Below, in pieces: positions 1-10,932 of a stretch of DNA of 64,000 bases. The notes beneath the pieces are model-generated. The model saw only the letters and a program-made list of their open reading frames with translations, was not told where the DNA came from and ran no database searches. Position numbers and translations under genes: made by a program. Origin of the DNA: Methanobacterium sp. SMA-27 (GTDB taxonomy: Archaea > Methanobacteriota > Methanobacteria > Methanobacteriales > Methanobacteriaceae); contig NZ_JQLY01000001.1 of the NCBI RefSeq assembly GCF_000744455.1, forward strand, positions 62,001-126,000. The letters run 5' to 3'. Position 1 is the first letter of the stretch. The number at the start of each line of letters is the position of its first letter.

Positions 1-1
1 A

Positions 2-1123
2 GTGAAACTGAATAATATAACTCCTGATACATTGGTATCAGACAAAAAAACTTCAAAAAATTTAAATGAACCTAATAAGGAGGCTAAACTGGTAGTGCTC
101 CAGTCGATTGGCTATCCATTTCTATGTAATCTTGTTGAAAATCCTAAAATTGAAATATTCGATAAAGAACTTTTTGAACTTTATGCCAAAGAACAGTGGG
201 AGGGATGTGTGGTTGATGAAGGTTCATTCTTGTTTGACCAGAAATTACTTCCAGATTATGCATTTAAGATTGTAAAAGCTCATCCAGATAATTCAAAAAT
301 AACCGATAACACGTCAATTCTTCTAATTGAGATTCAAGAATCGCGTGAAATAAAGCAGATTGAAAGTAGCATCCGAATGGAAGATGTGATTGGGCAGGAA
401 CGGGCTAAGACCAAGTGCAAAATAATAATGAAATATCTTAAGGAACCAGATAAGTTCAAGGAATGGGCACCAAGGAATGTTCTGTTCTACGGAACACCGG
501 GCACAGGAAAGACCATGCTTGCAAAATCCCTTTCAAATGAATTAAAAGTTCCATTGTTTCTTGTTAAGGCAACTAGTCTTATAGGTGAACATGTAGGAGA
601 TGGTGCTAGACAAATTCATGAACTTTTTGAAATGGCTTCTGCAAGTTCACCATCTGTGATTTTTATAGATGAGATGGATGCTGTAGGTCTAGACAGGAAA
701 TATCAATCATTAAGGGGAGATGTTTCAGAGGTTGTCAATGCATTGTTAACTGAAATGGATGGCATTGATCATCATAAGGGAGTTGTAACAATAGGTGCAA
801 CCAATAATCCTCATTTACTTGATTTCGCAATAAGGAGTAGATTTGAAGAGGAGATTGAATTCACACTTCCAGATGAAAAAGAAAGGTTGGCTATTTTAGA
901 TCTTTATACCGGATCAATGCCAATTAGTGTTGATTTGAACTTAGATAGACTTGTAAAATGTACTAAGGGGATGTCTGGAAGGGATATTAAGGACAGAATT
1001 TTAAAAGTTGCTCTTCATAAGGCAATATACGAAGATACAGATACTGTTACATGGGAACATGTGAAATATGCTCTTAAACAACATAAAACCAAACTGAACG
1101 AACCAAAAGGTATGTTCGCATAA
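2..1123 (+). CDS. AAA family ATPase (proteasome-activating/FtsH-like AAA module)
   Basis: This is a soluble AAA ATPase that probably remodels or unfolds proteins by ATP hydrolysis; its substrate is unknown. An N-terminal region of about 120 residues with no family I recognise precedes one AAA module. Visible motifs are Walker A GTPGTGKT (about residues 164-171), Walker [11 protein letters not shown] (about 219-228), sensor 1 GATNN and an arginine-finger segment RSRFEEE. The module resembles those of proteasome-activating nucleotidase, Cdc48 and FtsH, but no protease zinc motif or membrane segment is present. The GTG at position 2 is only the first possible start visible, so the gene may begin upstream of the window. 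A T-rich tract follows the stop. Confidence 0.85.
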   Translation: MKLNNITPDTLVSDKKTSKNLNEPNKEAKLVVLQSIGYPFLCNLVENPKIEIFDKELFELYAKEQWEGCVVDEGSFLFDQKLLPDYAFKIVKAHPDNSKITDNTSILLIEIQESREIKQIESSIRMEDVIGQERAKTKCKIIMKYLKEPDKFKEWAPRNVLFYGTPGTGKTMLAKSLSNELKVPLFLVKATSLIGEHVGDGARQIHELFEMASASSPSVIFIDEMDAVGLDRKYQSLRGDVSEVVNALLTEMDGIDHHKGVVTIGATNNPHLLDFAIRSRFEEEIEFTLPDEKERLAILDLYTGSMPISVDLNLDRLVKCTKGMSGRDIKDRILKVALHKAIYEDTDTVTWEHVKYALKQHKTKLNEPKGMFA

Positions 1124-1430
1124 TTATTTAAGTCTTTTTTCTTATTTTTTTGGATAAAATTTTAAATATACATTTTAATGGAAAAATAGGACTTATATAT
1201 ACATCCCTCACAACACTCAGGATACATGCTCTTTTTACACCTATATATTGATGTGTTCTATTCATGAATACCTAAGATCATAATTTACTATTGATTATAT
1301 GGACTTTGGATTTGATTAAATTAATATGAAATTTTTTTTGTAAATATCTATTTATTTAGATTTAAAATTTAATAACATTCATGTTTATAAGTCATATAAA
1401 AAATTTAAATATGGAGGGGCATAGGATATT
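1124..1430. other. Intergenic region, about 300 bases
   Basis: This gap is very AT-rich and has no convincing open frame on either strand. A T-run just after position 1130 probably ends the upstream transcript. The last 50 bases hold AT-rich promoter-like sequence and a GGAGGGG stretch near 1412-1418 that serves the downstream membrane-protein gene. Confidence 0.5.
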
Positions 1431-2159
1431 ATGGGATCTATGAATCTAAATGAGATAATAATCGATGCAATGAAGTATTCTGCTTCCGACTTGAAAATGT
1501 TACTTCTTCTTGGATTGGTACTTTTTATTGCAGATTTTGCAGATTCACTATCTGGGGCAGGAGAAACCACAGATATTCTAAGATTTTTTCTTAGTGTCTT
1601 AGTTATTTTACTTGCTATCTTTGAAGCAGGTTATGTTTTTAGAATAGTTGAAGAAACAATTCATGGATCAAAAAAACTTCCTCAATTCAATGATTTGAAA
1701 ATCACATTCATACACGGACTTAAAGAGACTATAGTCCTAATCATGTACTTTTCTATTCCTCTGTTGTTGTTTGTGTTATTTTTTGTAGAATTTTTATTCT
1801 CTATGGATTTAGATGATGTTCCAGGAGAAAGTGCAGTATTATTTCTAATTATCCTTGCTATAACAGTTATCATTTATGCATTCTTCCCGGCGGTACTGTT
1901 ACACAGAGCTCATCACAACGGAGACGTAAGAGCAAGCTTTGATTTTAAAAAGATTTATCATAAAATACGAAATGTGGGTATTAAACGATTGATTATTGTT
2001 TACCTTGGAATATTCATAGTTGGAACTATGGTAGAAGTGGCTTTATCAGATAGTTTGGCAAATAGTGTTCCTATTATAGGTACTTTTATTCCTGATCTCA
2101 TAATTGCCCCGTATATATTAATATTCTCCGCAAGGTTTCTGGGACTGATAGATAGATAA
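1431..2159 (+). CDS. DUF4013-like multi-pass membrane protein
   Basis: This 242-residue integral membrane protein has about five or six hydrophobic segments (roughly residues 22-38, 48-70, 98-125, 135-158, 185-205 and 215-238) separated by short charged loops. The pattern fits the DUF4013 family, which is common in Methanobacteriales and has no known function. The GGAGG-like site lies about 12 bases before the ATG, a rather long spacing, so the exact start is slightly uncertain. The gene stands alone between an ATPase and the convergent hemA group. No catalytic motif is visible. Confidence 0.7.
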   Translation: MGSMNLNEIIIDAMKYSASDLKMLLLLGLVLFIADFADSLSGAGETTDILRFFLSVLVILLAIFEAGYVFRIVEETIHGSKKLPQFNDLKITFIHGLKETIVLIMYFSIPLLLFVLFFVEFLFSMDLDDVPGESAVLFLIILAITVIIYAFFPAVLLHRAHHNGDVRASFDFKKIYHKIRNVGIKRLIIVYLGIFIVGTMVEVALSDSLANSVPIIGTFIPDLIIAPYILIFSARFLGLIDR

Positions 2160-2298
2160 TTAATTATGTAATAAATGTAATTTAAGTAAAATTAATCAAA
2201 ATAATATTTTTATGTGAATGAATCAATGAATCCTTAATATTCTAATTAAATTAAAAATTGCATAATTATTTAATAAAATAATATACTAATAAATTTTT

Positions 2299-3501
2299 CT
2301 ATAACCACGATTTTCTTGAGAAAATAGTTTCAGCAGCTTCGATAACATTTTTTTCATCATTTTCAGCTGCTTCCTTTAGATTTTTTATTACATCATAAAA
2401 TATACGTTCAACAACTACCTTTGTTAGGTCGTCAACAATTTTTTCATTACCATTCATATCACCAAGCATTTTAAATGCTTTCTGGGTTTCATTTAACCGG
2501 ATATTTTCAGCAGTAATTCTGATATTTGATATGATGGGTTCCACTTCCAAATGTTTGAGGGAACGTTTTAAAAGTTTCATTTCATTTTTAACTATATCTT
2601 CTGCGTCTGATGCTTCTGTTTCTCTCATTTCCCTACTTCTTTTTGCTATATCTCTTAGGTCGTCTATATTAAAGAGTTTCACACCAAGTTTGGAAACATC
2701 CTCTTCTATGTCTCGTGGATTTGCAATGTCTACCATAACCATTTTTGAAATAATATGTGAAGGCACAACTTCTTTAACCTTTTGATAGGTTAAAATTGGG
2801 TGCGGTGCACCGGTTGCACTTATAACAACATCTGCATCTCTCATTGCTTCATCTAATTTATCAAAGTGGATGGCTGATCCACCTAGTTCCCTTGCAAGTT
2901 CAACTGCTCTATCATGTGTTCTGTTTGCAACAACGATGGCCTTTAAATTTTTCTCAACTAGTGCCTTGGCAACAAGAGTTCCCATTTTACCTGCACCAAT
3001 TACTAAAACCTTTTTACATTTAAGATCTCCATGAACAGATTCTGCTAGTTCAACTGCAGCTGAACCAATAGATAAGGAACCTTCATTTATTTTTGTTTTT
3101 TTCCGTACAACTTGACCAACATGAATTGCCTTTATGAAGATTGTATTGAGCACCTCTCCACAGCATCCTTCTTTAACACTTCTCTTTTGTGCATCTTTTA
3201 TCTGTCCGAGTATTTGGTCTTCGCCAAGTATCATTGATTCCAAACCTGAGGATAATCTTAACAGATGTTCCATTGCATTGTCCTCTGTTTCAACAACAAA
3301 ATCATCACATTGAAGATTTTCAATAGAACATTCTCCTAAAACCAAGTAGATCTCTGCTCTATTACATGTATTTATCTTTAGATATTCTTGCACAGGATAT
3401 TTTTCATAGATATTATTGAAAACAGACTCAAGTTTCTGACTTGACCTTTCCATTTTACTAATGTCTGCTGTTTTGTGATCAACTCTAATGTTCAAAATCA
3501 C
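2299..3501 (-). CDS. hemA: Glutamyl-tRNA reductase
   Basis: HemA reduces glutamyl-tRNA(Glu) with NADPH to glutamate-1-semialdehyde, the first step of the C5 route to tetrapyrroles; in this organism the main end products would be F430 and corrinoids. The protein has the catalytic-cysteine motif NTCNRAEIY (Cys about residue 46), an NADPH Rossmann motif VIGAGKMG near residue 175, and the helical C-terminal dimerisation domain. The length of 400 residues is normal. I place the start at GTG 3501 because an AGGTGG site lies five bases before it; the GTG at 3510 overlaps that site. Precorrin-2 dehydrogenase, methanogenesis marker 9 and AtwA lie upstream on the same strand. Confidence 0.95.
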   Translation of the reverse strand: MILNIRVDHKTADISKMERSSQKLESVFNNIYEKYPVQEYLKINTCNRAEIYLVLGECSIENLQCDDFVVETEDNAMEHLLRLSSGLESMILGEDQILGQIKDAQKRSVKEGCCGEVLNTIFIKAIHVGQVVRKKTKINEGSLSIGSAAVELAESVHGDLKCKKVLVIGAGKMGTLVAKALVEKNLKAIVVANRTHDRAVELARELGGSAIHFDKLDEAMRDADVVISATGAPHPILTYQKVKEVVPSHIISKMVMVDIANPRDIEEDVSKLGVKLFNIDDLRDIAKRSREMRETEASDAEDIVKNEMKLLKRSLKHLEVEPIISNIRITAENIRLNETQKAFKMLGDMNGNEKIVDDLTKVVVERIFYDVIKNLKEAAENDEKNVIEAAETIFSRKSWL

Positions 3502-3561
3502 TTTTTCCACCTAGAATATAATTATTTTTAAGAATTTTTTCCCATAGAACCTATTTTTAAT

Positions 3562-4194
3562 TCATAATTTAGTAGTGTTAAGGGATATTATCAACTCGTT
3601 AACATATGTCTTAGCATCTTCCAGTTTGCCCTCTGTTAAGAGTTTTTTTATTTTTTGATCTTCTAAAATGGTATAAAGGCATGATCTTCTTTTTTTCTGA
3701 TCATCTAACCTTTCTTTGAGAATTTTCCGAGCAAACGATTGGAGTTCGAGCTGCAGAACATCTTCTGGACTTATTACTTTTTCTATCTTTTTTCTTAACT
3801 CCTTTGACATGAGGGGGCTCTTTCCGCCGGTAAATATGCATATTTGCACATCGCCTATGAAAAAAGATGATGGAACGATTAAATTGCCTTTATTTGGGAA
3901 GTCTGCTCGATTAATAAGTTTTTCTCCAGATAAGTCAGCTACTCTTTGGTTTAACTCATGGTCGGCTGATGCAGTAATAACAATATCTGCCCATTTAACC
4001 CACTTATGAATTTCTTTAATTGGTTTTATGGTTGCACCAAGATCATTTAAATGTTCTGGAACATGGTTTCCCAGTACAACAACATTTGCCCCTGCCTCAA
4101 GGAATCTTATAGTTCTCCTATTTCCTACTTCTCCAGAACCTACTATTAAAACTTTGTTGTCCTTCATCTCAAGAAACAGAGGAGTCCAACCCAT
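3562..4194 (-). CDS. Precorrin-2 dehydrogenase / sirohydrochlorin-forming (Met8/CysG N-terminal type)
   Basis: This enzyme oxidises precorrin-2 to sirohydrochlorin with NAD+, feeding F430, siroheme and cobamide synthesis. An N-terminal Rossmann domain carries [13 protein letters not shown] (about residues 14-26). It is followed by the family's [12 protein letters not shown] segment, and a helical C-terminal tail completes the 210-residue protein. No methyltransferase domain is fused, so it corresponds to the Met8p-like half of CysG. It begins one base after the marker 9 gene and is followed by hemA, consistent with one transcript. Whether it also chelates a metal cannot be told from sequence. 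Confidence 0.9.
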   Translation of the reverse strand: MGWTPLFLEMKDNKVLIVGSGEVGNRRTIRFLEAGANVVVLGNHVPEHLNDLGATIKPIKEIHKWVKWADIVITASADHELNQRVADLSGEKLINRADFPNKGNLIVPSSFFIGDVQICIFTGGKSPLMSKELRKKIEKVISPEDVLQLELQSFARKILKERLDDQKKRRSCLYTILEDQKIKKLLTEGKLEDAKTYVNELIISLNTTKL

Positions 4195-4195
4195 A

Positions 4196-4672
<477 letters not shown>

Positions 4673-4676
4673 TATT

Positions 4677-6278
4677 TTATTCCTCCGTAAGCATCTTCTC
4701 TTTCTCTTTTGGTGTTAGATCTTCGACAATCTCCTTTGGATCGCCTATTTTAAGTATTTTTCCACCACGCATCAATGCAGCCCTATCGCAAACATCAAGA
4801 ACGAAATCCATGTCATGGGATATAATTAGAAAAGTCTGACTAAGTTCATCACGAGCTCTTCTTATTGAATCAGTAACCTGAACTCGTGTAATAGGATCCA
4901 TAGTACCGGTTGGTTCGTCAAGAATCACAATATTCGGTTCTTTAATCAGAACCTGGGCAAGAGCAACTCTGTGGCGTTCTCCTCCACTCAATTCATCAGG
5001 ATATTTTGTTAATAAATTATTAGCATAATTTTCATCAAAACCAACTGCTTTGAGTACATATATGGCTTTCATTTTAGCAAATTCTGCGGGGAGTTCGAGA
5101 CTAATTGCCTCGGTTAGGTTTCCAAGAACGTTTCTATGAGGATAAAGACTATATTCTTGATGTAAAATTCCAAGGTAAGGTATTACACGTCCTCTCCCGA
5201 AAGGGCCTTTCTGTGTCATATCAATCCAATTTTCACCAAGTTTTACCTCGATTTTACCACCGCTGGGATCTGTGAGTCCATAAAGTATTCTAGAAAGTGT
5301 TGTTTTTCCAGCACCACTAAGCCCTACAATTCCAAAGATTTCACTTGTATTAACAGTAAGATCAATGCCATCAACTGCCTTAACAACTCCCCTTTCAATG
5401 GAGTAGTAATGTTTTTTAACATTTTCTATTTGTATTATGGGGCCACCAGTCTTGAAAACATCTTTTTTCTCAGGTAGAGGTACTTGAGACATGAATTCCT
5501 GGACAACAGTCTCAGGATCTCCTTCAACAATTATTTCTCCCTTTTCAAGCCATATTACATAGTCTGATAATTTTCTCATAACCTCTGGCCAGTGAGATGT
5601 AATGATCATTGTTGTGCCTTTATTTTTTACTCCATCAAGCAGTGCCTGATGAAGTAATTCAGCTGTTTTAGGATCTAATGTTCCAGTAGGTTCATCAGCA
5701 AGGAATATCATTGGTTCCTTTGCTATCTGTCTTGCAAGTACTACTCTTTGCTTTTCCCCTCCGCTCAGATCCCTTGCAATATGGGTAATTCTGTGTGCCA
5801 TCTGAGCCATTTCAATCAAGTCTATGGCCATATACGTACTTTCCTCTTCATCATGACCAGTTATTGATTTTAAAACATTATCTATGACTGTATCATCTTC
5901 ATAAAGGGCAAATGTCCTCTGCAGCATTATGGATATTCTACGTTTAATGGCTGCAAAAATTTTGCGGTCACAGTTCCAGAAGTCAACTTTTTTTAATTCG
6001 AATTCACATCCACATCCGCAACTACATATTTTTCCAGCGGCAGATGGAGGTTCTACCCTCAAACAATCAGGGCAGATTGCTATTGTATATATGATCTGAC
6101 CTTTATCTGGTCTGTAATCTTTCATTCCTCTGAACATATTTATGAGTACAGATTTCCCTGAACCACTTCTTCCAAGAATGCCTAAAACTTTTCCCTCATC
6201 AATGGTCATATTCAGATTTTTTAAGATTTCGACACCATTAAAGGTTTTTGTAACATTTTTCACTTCTATAAAAGACAT
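4677..6278 (-). CDS. atwA: Methyl-coenzyme M reductase activation component A2
   Basis: Component A2 is a cytoplasmic double ABC-type ATPase needed for ATP-dependent reductive activation of methyl-coenzyme M reductase. Both halves are complete. The first has Walker A GRSGSGKS (about residues 36-43), signature LSGGEKQR and Walker [13 protein letters not shown]. The second has [16 protein letters not shown] and [13 protein letters not shown] cysteine-rich insertion (CPDC, then CSCGCGC) in the first half is typical of A2. The start at ATG 6278 is preceded by AAAGGTGG; a longer in-frame opening to 6371 is Asn/Ile-rich and unlike the family. The length of 533 residues is normal. It probably leads the marker 9, precorrin-2 dehydrogenase and hemA operon. 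Confidence 0.95.
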   Translation of the reverse strand: MSFIEVKNVTKTFNGVEILKNLNMTIDEGKVLGILGRSGSGKSVLINMFRGMKDYRPDKGQIIYTIAICPDCLRVEPPSAAGKICSCGCGCEFELKKVDFWNCDRKIFAAIKRRISIMLQRTFALYEDDTVIDNVLKSITGHDEEESTYMAIDLIEMAQMAHRITHIARDLSGGEKQRVVLARQIAKEPMIFLADEPTGTLDPKTAELLHQALLDGVKNKGTTMIITSHWPEVMRKLSDYVIWLEKGEIIVEGDPETVVQEFMSQVPLPEKKDVFKTGGPIIQIENVKKHYYSIERGVVKAVDGIDLTVNTSEIFGIVGLSGAGKTTLSRILYGLTDPSGGKIEVKLGENWIDMTQKGPFGRGRVIPYLGILHQEYSLYPHRNVLGNLTEAISLELPAEFAKMKAIYVLKAVGFDENYANNLLTKYPDELSGGERHRVALAQVLIKEPNIVILDEPTGTMDPITRVQVTDSIRRARDELSQTFLIISHDMDFVLDVCDRAALMRGGKILKIGDPKEIVEDLTPKEKEKMLTEE

Positions 6279-6446
6279 GTAACCACCTTTTCTATGAGTT
6301 TGTGAATTTTTAGATAAATTAATTTGATTTATTCTATTTTGAATATTTAACTTATTAATTATTTGATTCAACCAATATATAATTTGATAATTATATCTTA
6401 AAAATTATCAATTTTTTTTATATAAACCCTAAATAAATTTTTTTAG

Positions 6447-7181
6447 TCATACCATTGAAAGATCAAACGGGAGAGTCCCATTAATAGCAGCTCTTGCAAT
6501 AGAAAAACCATTAGCACCTGCAGAGAGCATATTTCTTGCAGACATCAAATCTTTGATCGAATTGTTTCCTATAATGAATACATCAACATTTTTCCTTATA
6601 GATTCAATAACACCATAATCCGCACAATCAAATCCTGGTTTCATTGCATCGACATGAATGAAATCGGCACCTGCATCATTTATTGCTTTTGCAACCATAA
6701 CATTGTCCACTCCAGGTACATTTGCACGCATCTTAACCGAGACTTTCTTATCACAATTTTCTACAACCTTTGAGGTGAAATCTTTAAGTAATTCAGGATT
6801 TTTTAGAAGAGCCTGTCCACAACCCGCTTGAACCAATTCCTGCTGTCTACAGTGGGCATTTATTTCTATTATGTCGAGTTCTGGGATATTGGATATATTT
6901 ATGATAGGGTCTGGAGTGCTTGCACGAAGATTAACAGATACTAGGCCTTTGTAATCATTGTTATTTTTGATAATTTTAATTTCATTGGTTATATGTTGTT
7001 CTAAATCATTTTTAGCAATATCAAATTCCGGTCTGCCTCGTTTGATTATTTTCAATCCTGCCTTTATAGATTGTTGATCTGCATTGTAACCTCCAACGGT
7101 TAAAATATCAAAACCATAAATAGCCATTTTATTGCAGAATTTACCATCTGTTATCCCTGCCATGGGGGCTAAAACCTTCAA
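6447..7181 (-). CDS. TIM-barrel protein of the dihydrouridine synthase-related archaeal family (MJ0144 type)
   Basis: This 244-residue protein belongs to the archaeal branch of the NifR3/Dus-like flavin TIM barrels. It starts with KVLAPMAGITDGKFC, the usual dihydrouridine synthase opening, and contains INAHCRQQE, KMRANVPGVD and a C-terminal phosphate-binding segment GNNSIKD plus GANGFSIARAA. It is shorter than true Dus enzymes and lacks their RNA-binding tail, so the substrate is not settled. In Methanocaldococcus the homologue is next to the GTP cyclohydrolase III gene, as here, which suggests a link to flavin or deazaflavin metabolism. That link is inference. Confidence 0.75.
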   Translation of the reverse strand: MKVLAPMAGITDGKFCNKMAIYGFDILTVGGYNADQQSIKAGLKIIKRGRPEFDIAKNDLEQHITNEIKIIKNNNDYKGLVSVNLRASTPDPIINISNIPELDIIEINAHCRQQELVQAGCGQALLKNPELLKDFTSKVVENCDKKVSVKMRANVPGVDNVMVAKAINDAGADFIHVDAMKPGFDCADYGVIESIRKNVDVFIIGNNSIKDLMSARNMLSAGANGFSIARAAINGTLPFDLSMV

Positions 7182-7237
7182 TGGGATACCTCCATTAAAA
7201 CAAATTTAATTTGTCTAAAATGAATATTCATAAAGTA

Positions 7238-7276
7238 TAATTTAAAAACAAAGAAGTTTTGAGGTTTTCCAACCTC
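7238..7276 (-). terminator. Hairpin terminator after arfA
   Basis: GAGGTT (7261-7266) and AACCTC (7271-7276) form a perfect six-pair stem with a TTCC loop. Read on the minus strand, it is followed by a T-rich stretch at about 7238-7257. It lies eight bases after the arfA stop and would separate arfA from the TIM-barrel gene. Confidence 0.55.
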
Positions 7277-7284
7277 GGATCATA

Positions 7285-8046
7285 TTATTCTTCATTTTTC
7301 ATTACATGTACAAGATTATAGGTAAATCCGCCCCTTATTTCTTCAAGTGCGAGGTCTGCAAGGTTTGCTGCTTTTTCTGCAGTCGGTGCTTTTCCAACCC
7401 CGGCTTTAAGGGCAATATTTATTTCATTTTCAATTTCTTCGATTATCTTAAGGAGTCCCTCTGGGGTTAGGCCGTTACAGGGAGACATGAAGTTGTCACC
7501 ACCAATAAAGAAAAGTAAAGAACCTTTTTCAATGAGTTTCTTCATTAAGAAATGTTGTACACGGTTTACTATGAATGAAGTATCATATGCCGGGATTATG
7601 TCGGTGAGAGAGTCAGTTATGCCATTTATATCTATATGGGCGATCTGGACAAAGCTTTCATCACTTTTTACCAAGCCGTCTATTGCCAGAACTTCTGTTC
7701 TTTTCTCTGACTGGGCTCCACCATAGTTTTGAAGGGCATTTGTTGCTTTTCGCTGTGCCTCGTATGGAGTTTCTGCAGCTCCAACACCCATACTAACTGT
7801 TATGGGGTATCTATTTCCTATGGACTTTTGTATTCTGAGATGATCCTCCATGTCCACGCCATTTGTCACCGCGAGCATGTTATCGAAACGGGTGAAAAAT
7901 ACTAGCCCTCCCTTTGCAGCAAACTGCCTTTGGAGGTCTGCATAAAGCTCTGCCTGCAAGATCTGTAGATCTGCTTCTGCCCTTGGTGTTGGAGTAACCG
8001 TCCATGGGCCATAGTTGTCAATTTGAATTAAGGTCATTTGAATCAT
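7285..8046 (-). CDS. arfA: GTP cyclohydrolase III (archaeal riboflavin/F420 pathway, ArfA)
   Basis: ArfA converts GTP to a formamidopyrimidine nucleotide monophosphate, the first step of archaeal riboflavin and F420 (Fo) synthesis. The 253-residue protein has the two palm-like nucleotide-cyclase-type halves of the family. The first carries [10 protein letters not shown] (about residues 51-60) and [17 protein letters not shown]. The second has the GGDNF metal-binding motif near residue 187 and [19 protein letters not shown]. Its start overlaps the cofD stop by four bases, so the two are probably translated together. ATG 8037 (MTLIQIDN) is an alternative start close to the usual family N-terminus. 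Confidence 0.93.
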   Translation of the reverse strand: MIQMTLIQIDNYGPWTVTPTPRAEADLQILQAELYADLQRQFAAKGGLVFFTRFDNMLAVTNGVDMEDHLRIQKSIGNRYPITVSMGVGAAETPYEAQRKATNALQNYGGAQSEKRTEVLAIDGLVKSDESFVQIAHIDINGITDSLTDIIPAYDTSFIVNRVQHFLMKKLIEKGSLLFFIGGDNFMSPCNGLTPEGLLKIIEEIENEINIALKAGVGKAPTAEKAANLADLALEEIRGGFTYNLVHVMKNEE

Positions 8047-8948
8047 AAAATATCACCCAATGTAGTTCTGGCTAACATCTTTTTTTCTCCGATGTTCTTC
8101 ATGTTGGTGTTTGTTACAACTACCTCTGGTATTAGTCTTTCTATTTTATTCTTGTAGGCATTATCCTTAAGGTCTATAATAAATTTGTTTAAAAAGTTCG
8201 CGTACATTTTTGCAACACCTAAACATGAAACATCATGTCCCAGAGCATTCATAAATTTGGCTGCAGGACCACTTACAGGAGCATCACCAATAATTGGAGA
8301 TATCCCAACTACGTAAGCATTTTTTAGGGCTTTAGATACGCCTTCTAAAGTTATTATGGGTCCTATGGAAGTTATGGGATTTGAAGGCCCTATTATAACC
8401 ATCTCAGACTCTTCAATAAATTCAATAAGTCCGGGTGATGGTGAAACAGGATTATATTTGATGTCAAGAACTTCAGGCATGCCTTGTCTCTCAACAAGAA
8501 ATTTATGAAATTCCATTTTTCCTTCGTTTGTTTCAATGATTATATTAGATTTATCATTACTCATTGGAATTATTTCAGATTCAATACCCAGGGCTTTTCT
8601 CTGAATGTCAACAACCCTTGAAAGAGGATATTGTTCCATAAGCAATGTTTTCTGAATTTTTATGGCTCTATCCCTATCACCAATTTTAAGGGTTTCAGGG
8701 CATTTGATCTCCTTTAAAGTTTCATGTGTTATAAATGTATCATCCTTAATTCCATACCATGTATCATCATTGATCATTCCTGACAGTGTATACATAACAG
8801 TGTCAATATCAGGAGCCACATAAACTCCTGAAAAATAGTTGTTTTCAAGTGTATTAACAACCACACGAAGTTTATTTGGTTCTATTAATTTCATAATCCC
8901 CTGTAATAGTTTAGGGGTACCTGTTCCGCCGGAAAATATTGTTATCAT
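8043..8948 (-). CDS. cofD: 2-phospho-L-lactate transferase
   Basis: CofD transfers a phospholactyl-type group onto Fo to make F420-0, the core of the methanogen hydride carrier. The protein begins [16 protein letters not shown], the family's nucleotide-binding opening, with the [15 protein letters not shown] segment near residue 48, [12 protein letters not shown] near residue 182 and the [17 protein letters not shown] motif that follows. The length of 301 residues is typical. It sits between cofE and arfA on the same strand, so one transcript would cover Fo precursor synthesis and two tail steps. Confidence 0.96.
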   Translation of the reverse strand: MITIFSGGTGTPKLLQGIMKLIEPNKLRVVVNTLENNYFSGVYVAPDIDTVMYTLSGMINDDTWYGIKDDTFITHETLKEIKCPETLKIGDRDRAIKIQKTLLMEQYPLSRVVDIQRKALGIESEIIPMSNDKSNIIIETNEGKMEFHKFLVERQGMPEVLDIKYNPVSPSPGLIEFIEESEMVIIGPSNPITSIGPIITLEGVSKALKNAYVVGISPIIGDAPVSGPAAKFMNALGHDVSCLGVAKMYANFLNKFIIDLKDNAYKNKIERLIPEVVVTNTNMKNIGEKKMLARTTLGDIL

Positions 8949-9010
8949 ATGGATCTATCTTTTTTTTATTGACTAAGATTTTGAATTTTATTAGCTATCC
9001 AATAATATTC

Positions 9011-9772
9011 TTATCTGAACACATCGTATTCTTTTGGTCTTAGTAGAGGTTTTGAATTTGCAGAATTGTTTCTCAATATTTTGAAATAATCCACTCCTCT
9101 TATTATAACAACAGGAATTCCTTCACTTGCTTGTCCCATTACTATAGATGCTGCTGATGCTAATTCATCTGAAACTGCTGTTTGGGTTGTTTGGAGTTCA
9201 CGTCCATAGAGATCTAGTTTTCCTTCTTGGTTCCACAATGATTCCATACCCGATATCCCAATGGCTACACCCACTGCACCTTCTCTAAATGGACGTCCTT
9301 GTGTGTCAGATATTATAACTGCAACATCCTTTTCAGTTAAGGTTTCTATTTTTTTTCGGATTTGATCTGCACTTTTATCTGGATTTGTAGGGATTGGTGT
9401 TGCAAATCCATGTTCAATGTTTGATTCATCTATCCCTGCATTAGCACATATAAAACCGTGTTTAGTTTCACAAATTATGAAATTTGGTCCTAATTTGATT
9501 ATATCGGTTGATTCACGAATAATAGCTTCAACAAGATTTGCATTTTTCCCAGTTTTTTTGGAAATATCCATTGCATTTTTACTCGGATTCAATGATTTAA
9601 GATCTATTACATTACCTTCTGCTTTAGCTACTGCAGTTTCTGCAATCACTATAATATCTTCATTACAAATTTCTATTCCTTCATCATCTGCAGTATTAAT
9701 TATAATTTCTGCAAGATTGTCTCCTTCTTTAATAAGTGGAATTTTCTTGATACCTATGATATTAACACACAT
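9011..9772 (-). CDS. cofE: Coenzyme F420-0:L-glutamate ligase
   Basis: CofE adds glutamate residues to F420-0 using GTP, giving F420-2 in methanogens. The 253-residue protein opens with the family pattern [20 protein letters not shown] and contains [20 protein letters not shown] (about residues 128-137), [19 protein letters not shown] and the C-terminal RPKEYDVFR. No FMN-binding second domain as in mycobacterial FbiB is present. It lies upstream of cofD, separated by 62 bases. Confidence 0.96.
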   Translation of the reverse strand: MCVNIIGIKKIPLIKEGDNLAEIIINTADDEGIEICNEDIIVIAETAVAKAEGNVIDLKSLNPSKNAMDISKKTGKNANLVEAIIRESTDIIKLGPNFIICETKHGFICANAGIDESNIEHGFATPIPTNPDKSADQIRKKIETLTEKDVAVIISDTQGRPFREGAVGVAIGISGMESLWNQEGKLDLYGRELQTTQTAVSDELASAASIVMGQASEGIPVVIIRGVDYFKILRNNSANSKPLLRPKEYDVFR

Positions 9773-9798
9773 TTATGCACCTTTTCTTAATGAAGCTA

Positions 9799-10401
9799 TT
9801 ATATGGAACTTATTTCCCATTCATTCTTTCCAAAGGCTGCTGCCGATGTCACAGGGTTGGTGAACTCTCTAAATTTGCCTTGATCCATTATAAATTTAGC
9901 TGCTTCTTGGGCATTATTGGCATTAAAATCCACTATTTGTGGTTTTGTGTGTTCGTATGTTGATATGTATGCACATTTCCCTGTTTCAACCTTTTGAACT
10001 ATTAAATCTTCATGGGTAACAATTCCTATAAAAGAATCTCCTTGTAGTGTTGTTGCACCAGCAATACGTGGAGTTTTAAAATCATCCTTTTCATAATCCA
10101 TAGAAAGTAAAGATAATGCTATTGAATCTCTAATATTCATTCCTGAAGCTATTTTATCTGCTATCACATCTGTATGGGAACCATTTGAAACAACTGCTAT
10201 GTCATCGACAATTTTTATGGAATTATATGCTATATATGGATTTTTAAACACATCTTTTTCATTTCCCTCTGTGGGAACAATTGAAACTCTGTCTTCAAAT
10301 GATTTTGCTATTCTATTTGGAAAAGATCTACTGGATACTCTGTATGCAACGAATTTTCCAGATTCTGTACTTCCTACTGCTAATATTCTTCCTAGATACA
10401 T
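9799..10401 (-). CDS. purO: IMP cyclohydrolase, archaeal type
   Basis: PurO closes the purine ring of FAICAR to give IMP, the final step of archaeal de novo purine synthesis; it replaces the bacterial PurH cyclohydrolase domain. The protein begins [22 protein letters not shown], the usual PurO start, and keeps the [21 protein letters not shown] region near residue 100. ATG 10401 is preferred because an AGGTG site lies just before it; the GTG at 10410 falls inside that site. The length of about 200 residues is normal. It is the first gene before cofE, making a small GTP, purine and deazaflavin group. Confidence 0.94.
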   Translation of the reverse strand: MYLGRILAVGSTESGKFVAYRVSSRSFPNRIAKSFEDRVSIVPTEGNEKDVFKNPYIAYNSIKIVDDIAVVSNGSHTDVIADKIASGMNIRDSIALSLLSMDYEKDDFKTPRIAGATTLQGDSFIGIVTHEDLIVQKVETGKCAYISTYEHTKPQIVDFNANNAQEAAKFIMDQGKFREFTNPVTSAAAFGKNEWEISSI

Positions 10402-10464
10402 TTCATTCACCTCTTATACATTTTATATATTTATCTATTTAGAGAGTATATAATAACATGAAAT

Positions 10465-10863
10465 TTATTGTTGTGGTATATTCACTGCTTGATCTGGTAA
10501 CATATCAGATGGGGCAGTTATCACAATCGCACCTTCTTTTGCCTTTATAATTATCTCGCCCTCATCTATTACCCTTGTGTGGACGGCTATTGCACCATTT
10601 TTTATGTCCTTAGACATGTCAATTCCATTAACAGTTACTAATTTAAGACCAGCTACAGGTATAAGATAATAATCCGAAGGTCCAGCAGTCTGGTTTATTT
10701 CAGGTTTACCTGAGGATGAACTGGTATCAGCAGCAGCCTGAAAACTACTTGTAACCATTAAAAATATTAGAATTGTGAATATAACATCTATGAGTGGAAC
10801 TAAATTGACCCTTGGATTGTTTTCTTGTAACTTATTTCTGTATTTGCTTGTGTCAAGTGCCAT
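10465..10863 (-). CDS. ExbD/TolR-type biopolymer transport protein
   Basis: This is the small stator partner of an ExbB/TolQ/MotA-type proton channel. The 132-residue protein has a short cytoplasmic N-terminus and one membrane segment, LVPLIDVIFTILIFLMVTS (about residues 21-39). Asp26 is the conserved proton-carrying residue. An extracytoplasmic domain of about 90 residues with a Ser/Gly-rich linker follows, ending in the AIVITAPSDMLPDQAV type of C-terminal strand. It follows the ExbB-like gene by about 70 bases on the same strand. No TonB, TolA or flagellar rotor gene is in view, so the driven component is unknown. Confidence 0.88.
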   Translation of the reverse strand: MALDTSKYRNKLQENNPRVNLVPLIDVIFTILIFLMVTSSFQAAADTSSSSGKPEINQTAGPSDYYLIPVAGLKLVTVNGIDMSKDIKNGAIAVHTRVIDEGEIIIKAKEGAIVITAPSDMLPDQAVNIPQQ

Positions 10864-10932
10864 TTATTTACTCCTAAAATTATTATAATTTATTTTTTAA
10901 TCTTTAATTTAGTGGTAGTAATATTTACTTTT

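Noticed and set aside
6279..6371. N-terminal extension of atwA
   Set aside because: Asn/Ile-rich translation of AT-rich leader; a clear AAAGGTGG site precedes ATG 6278.
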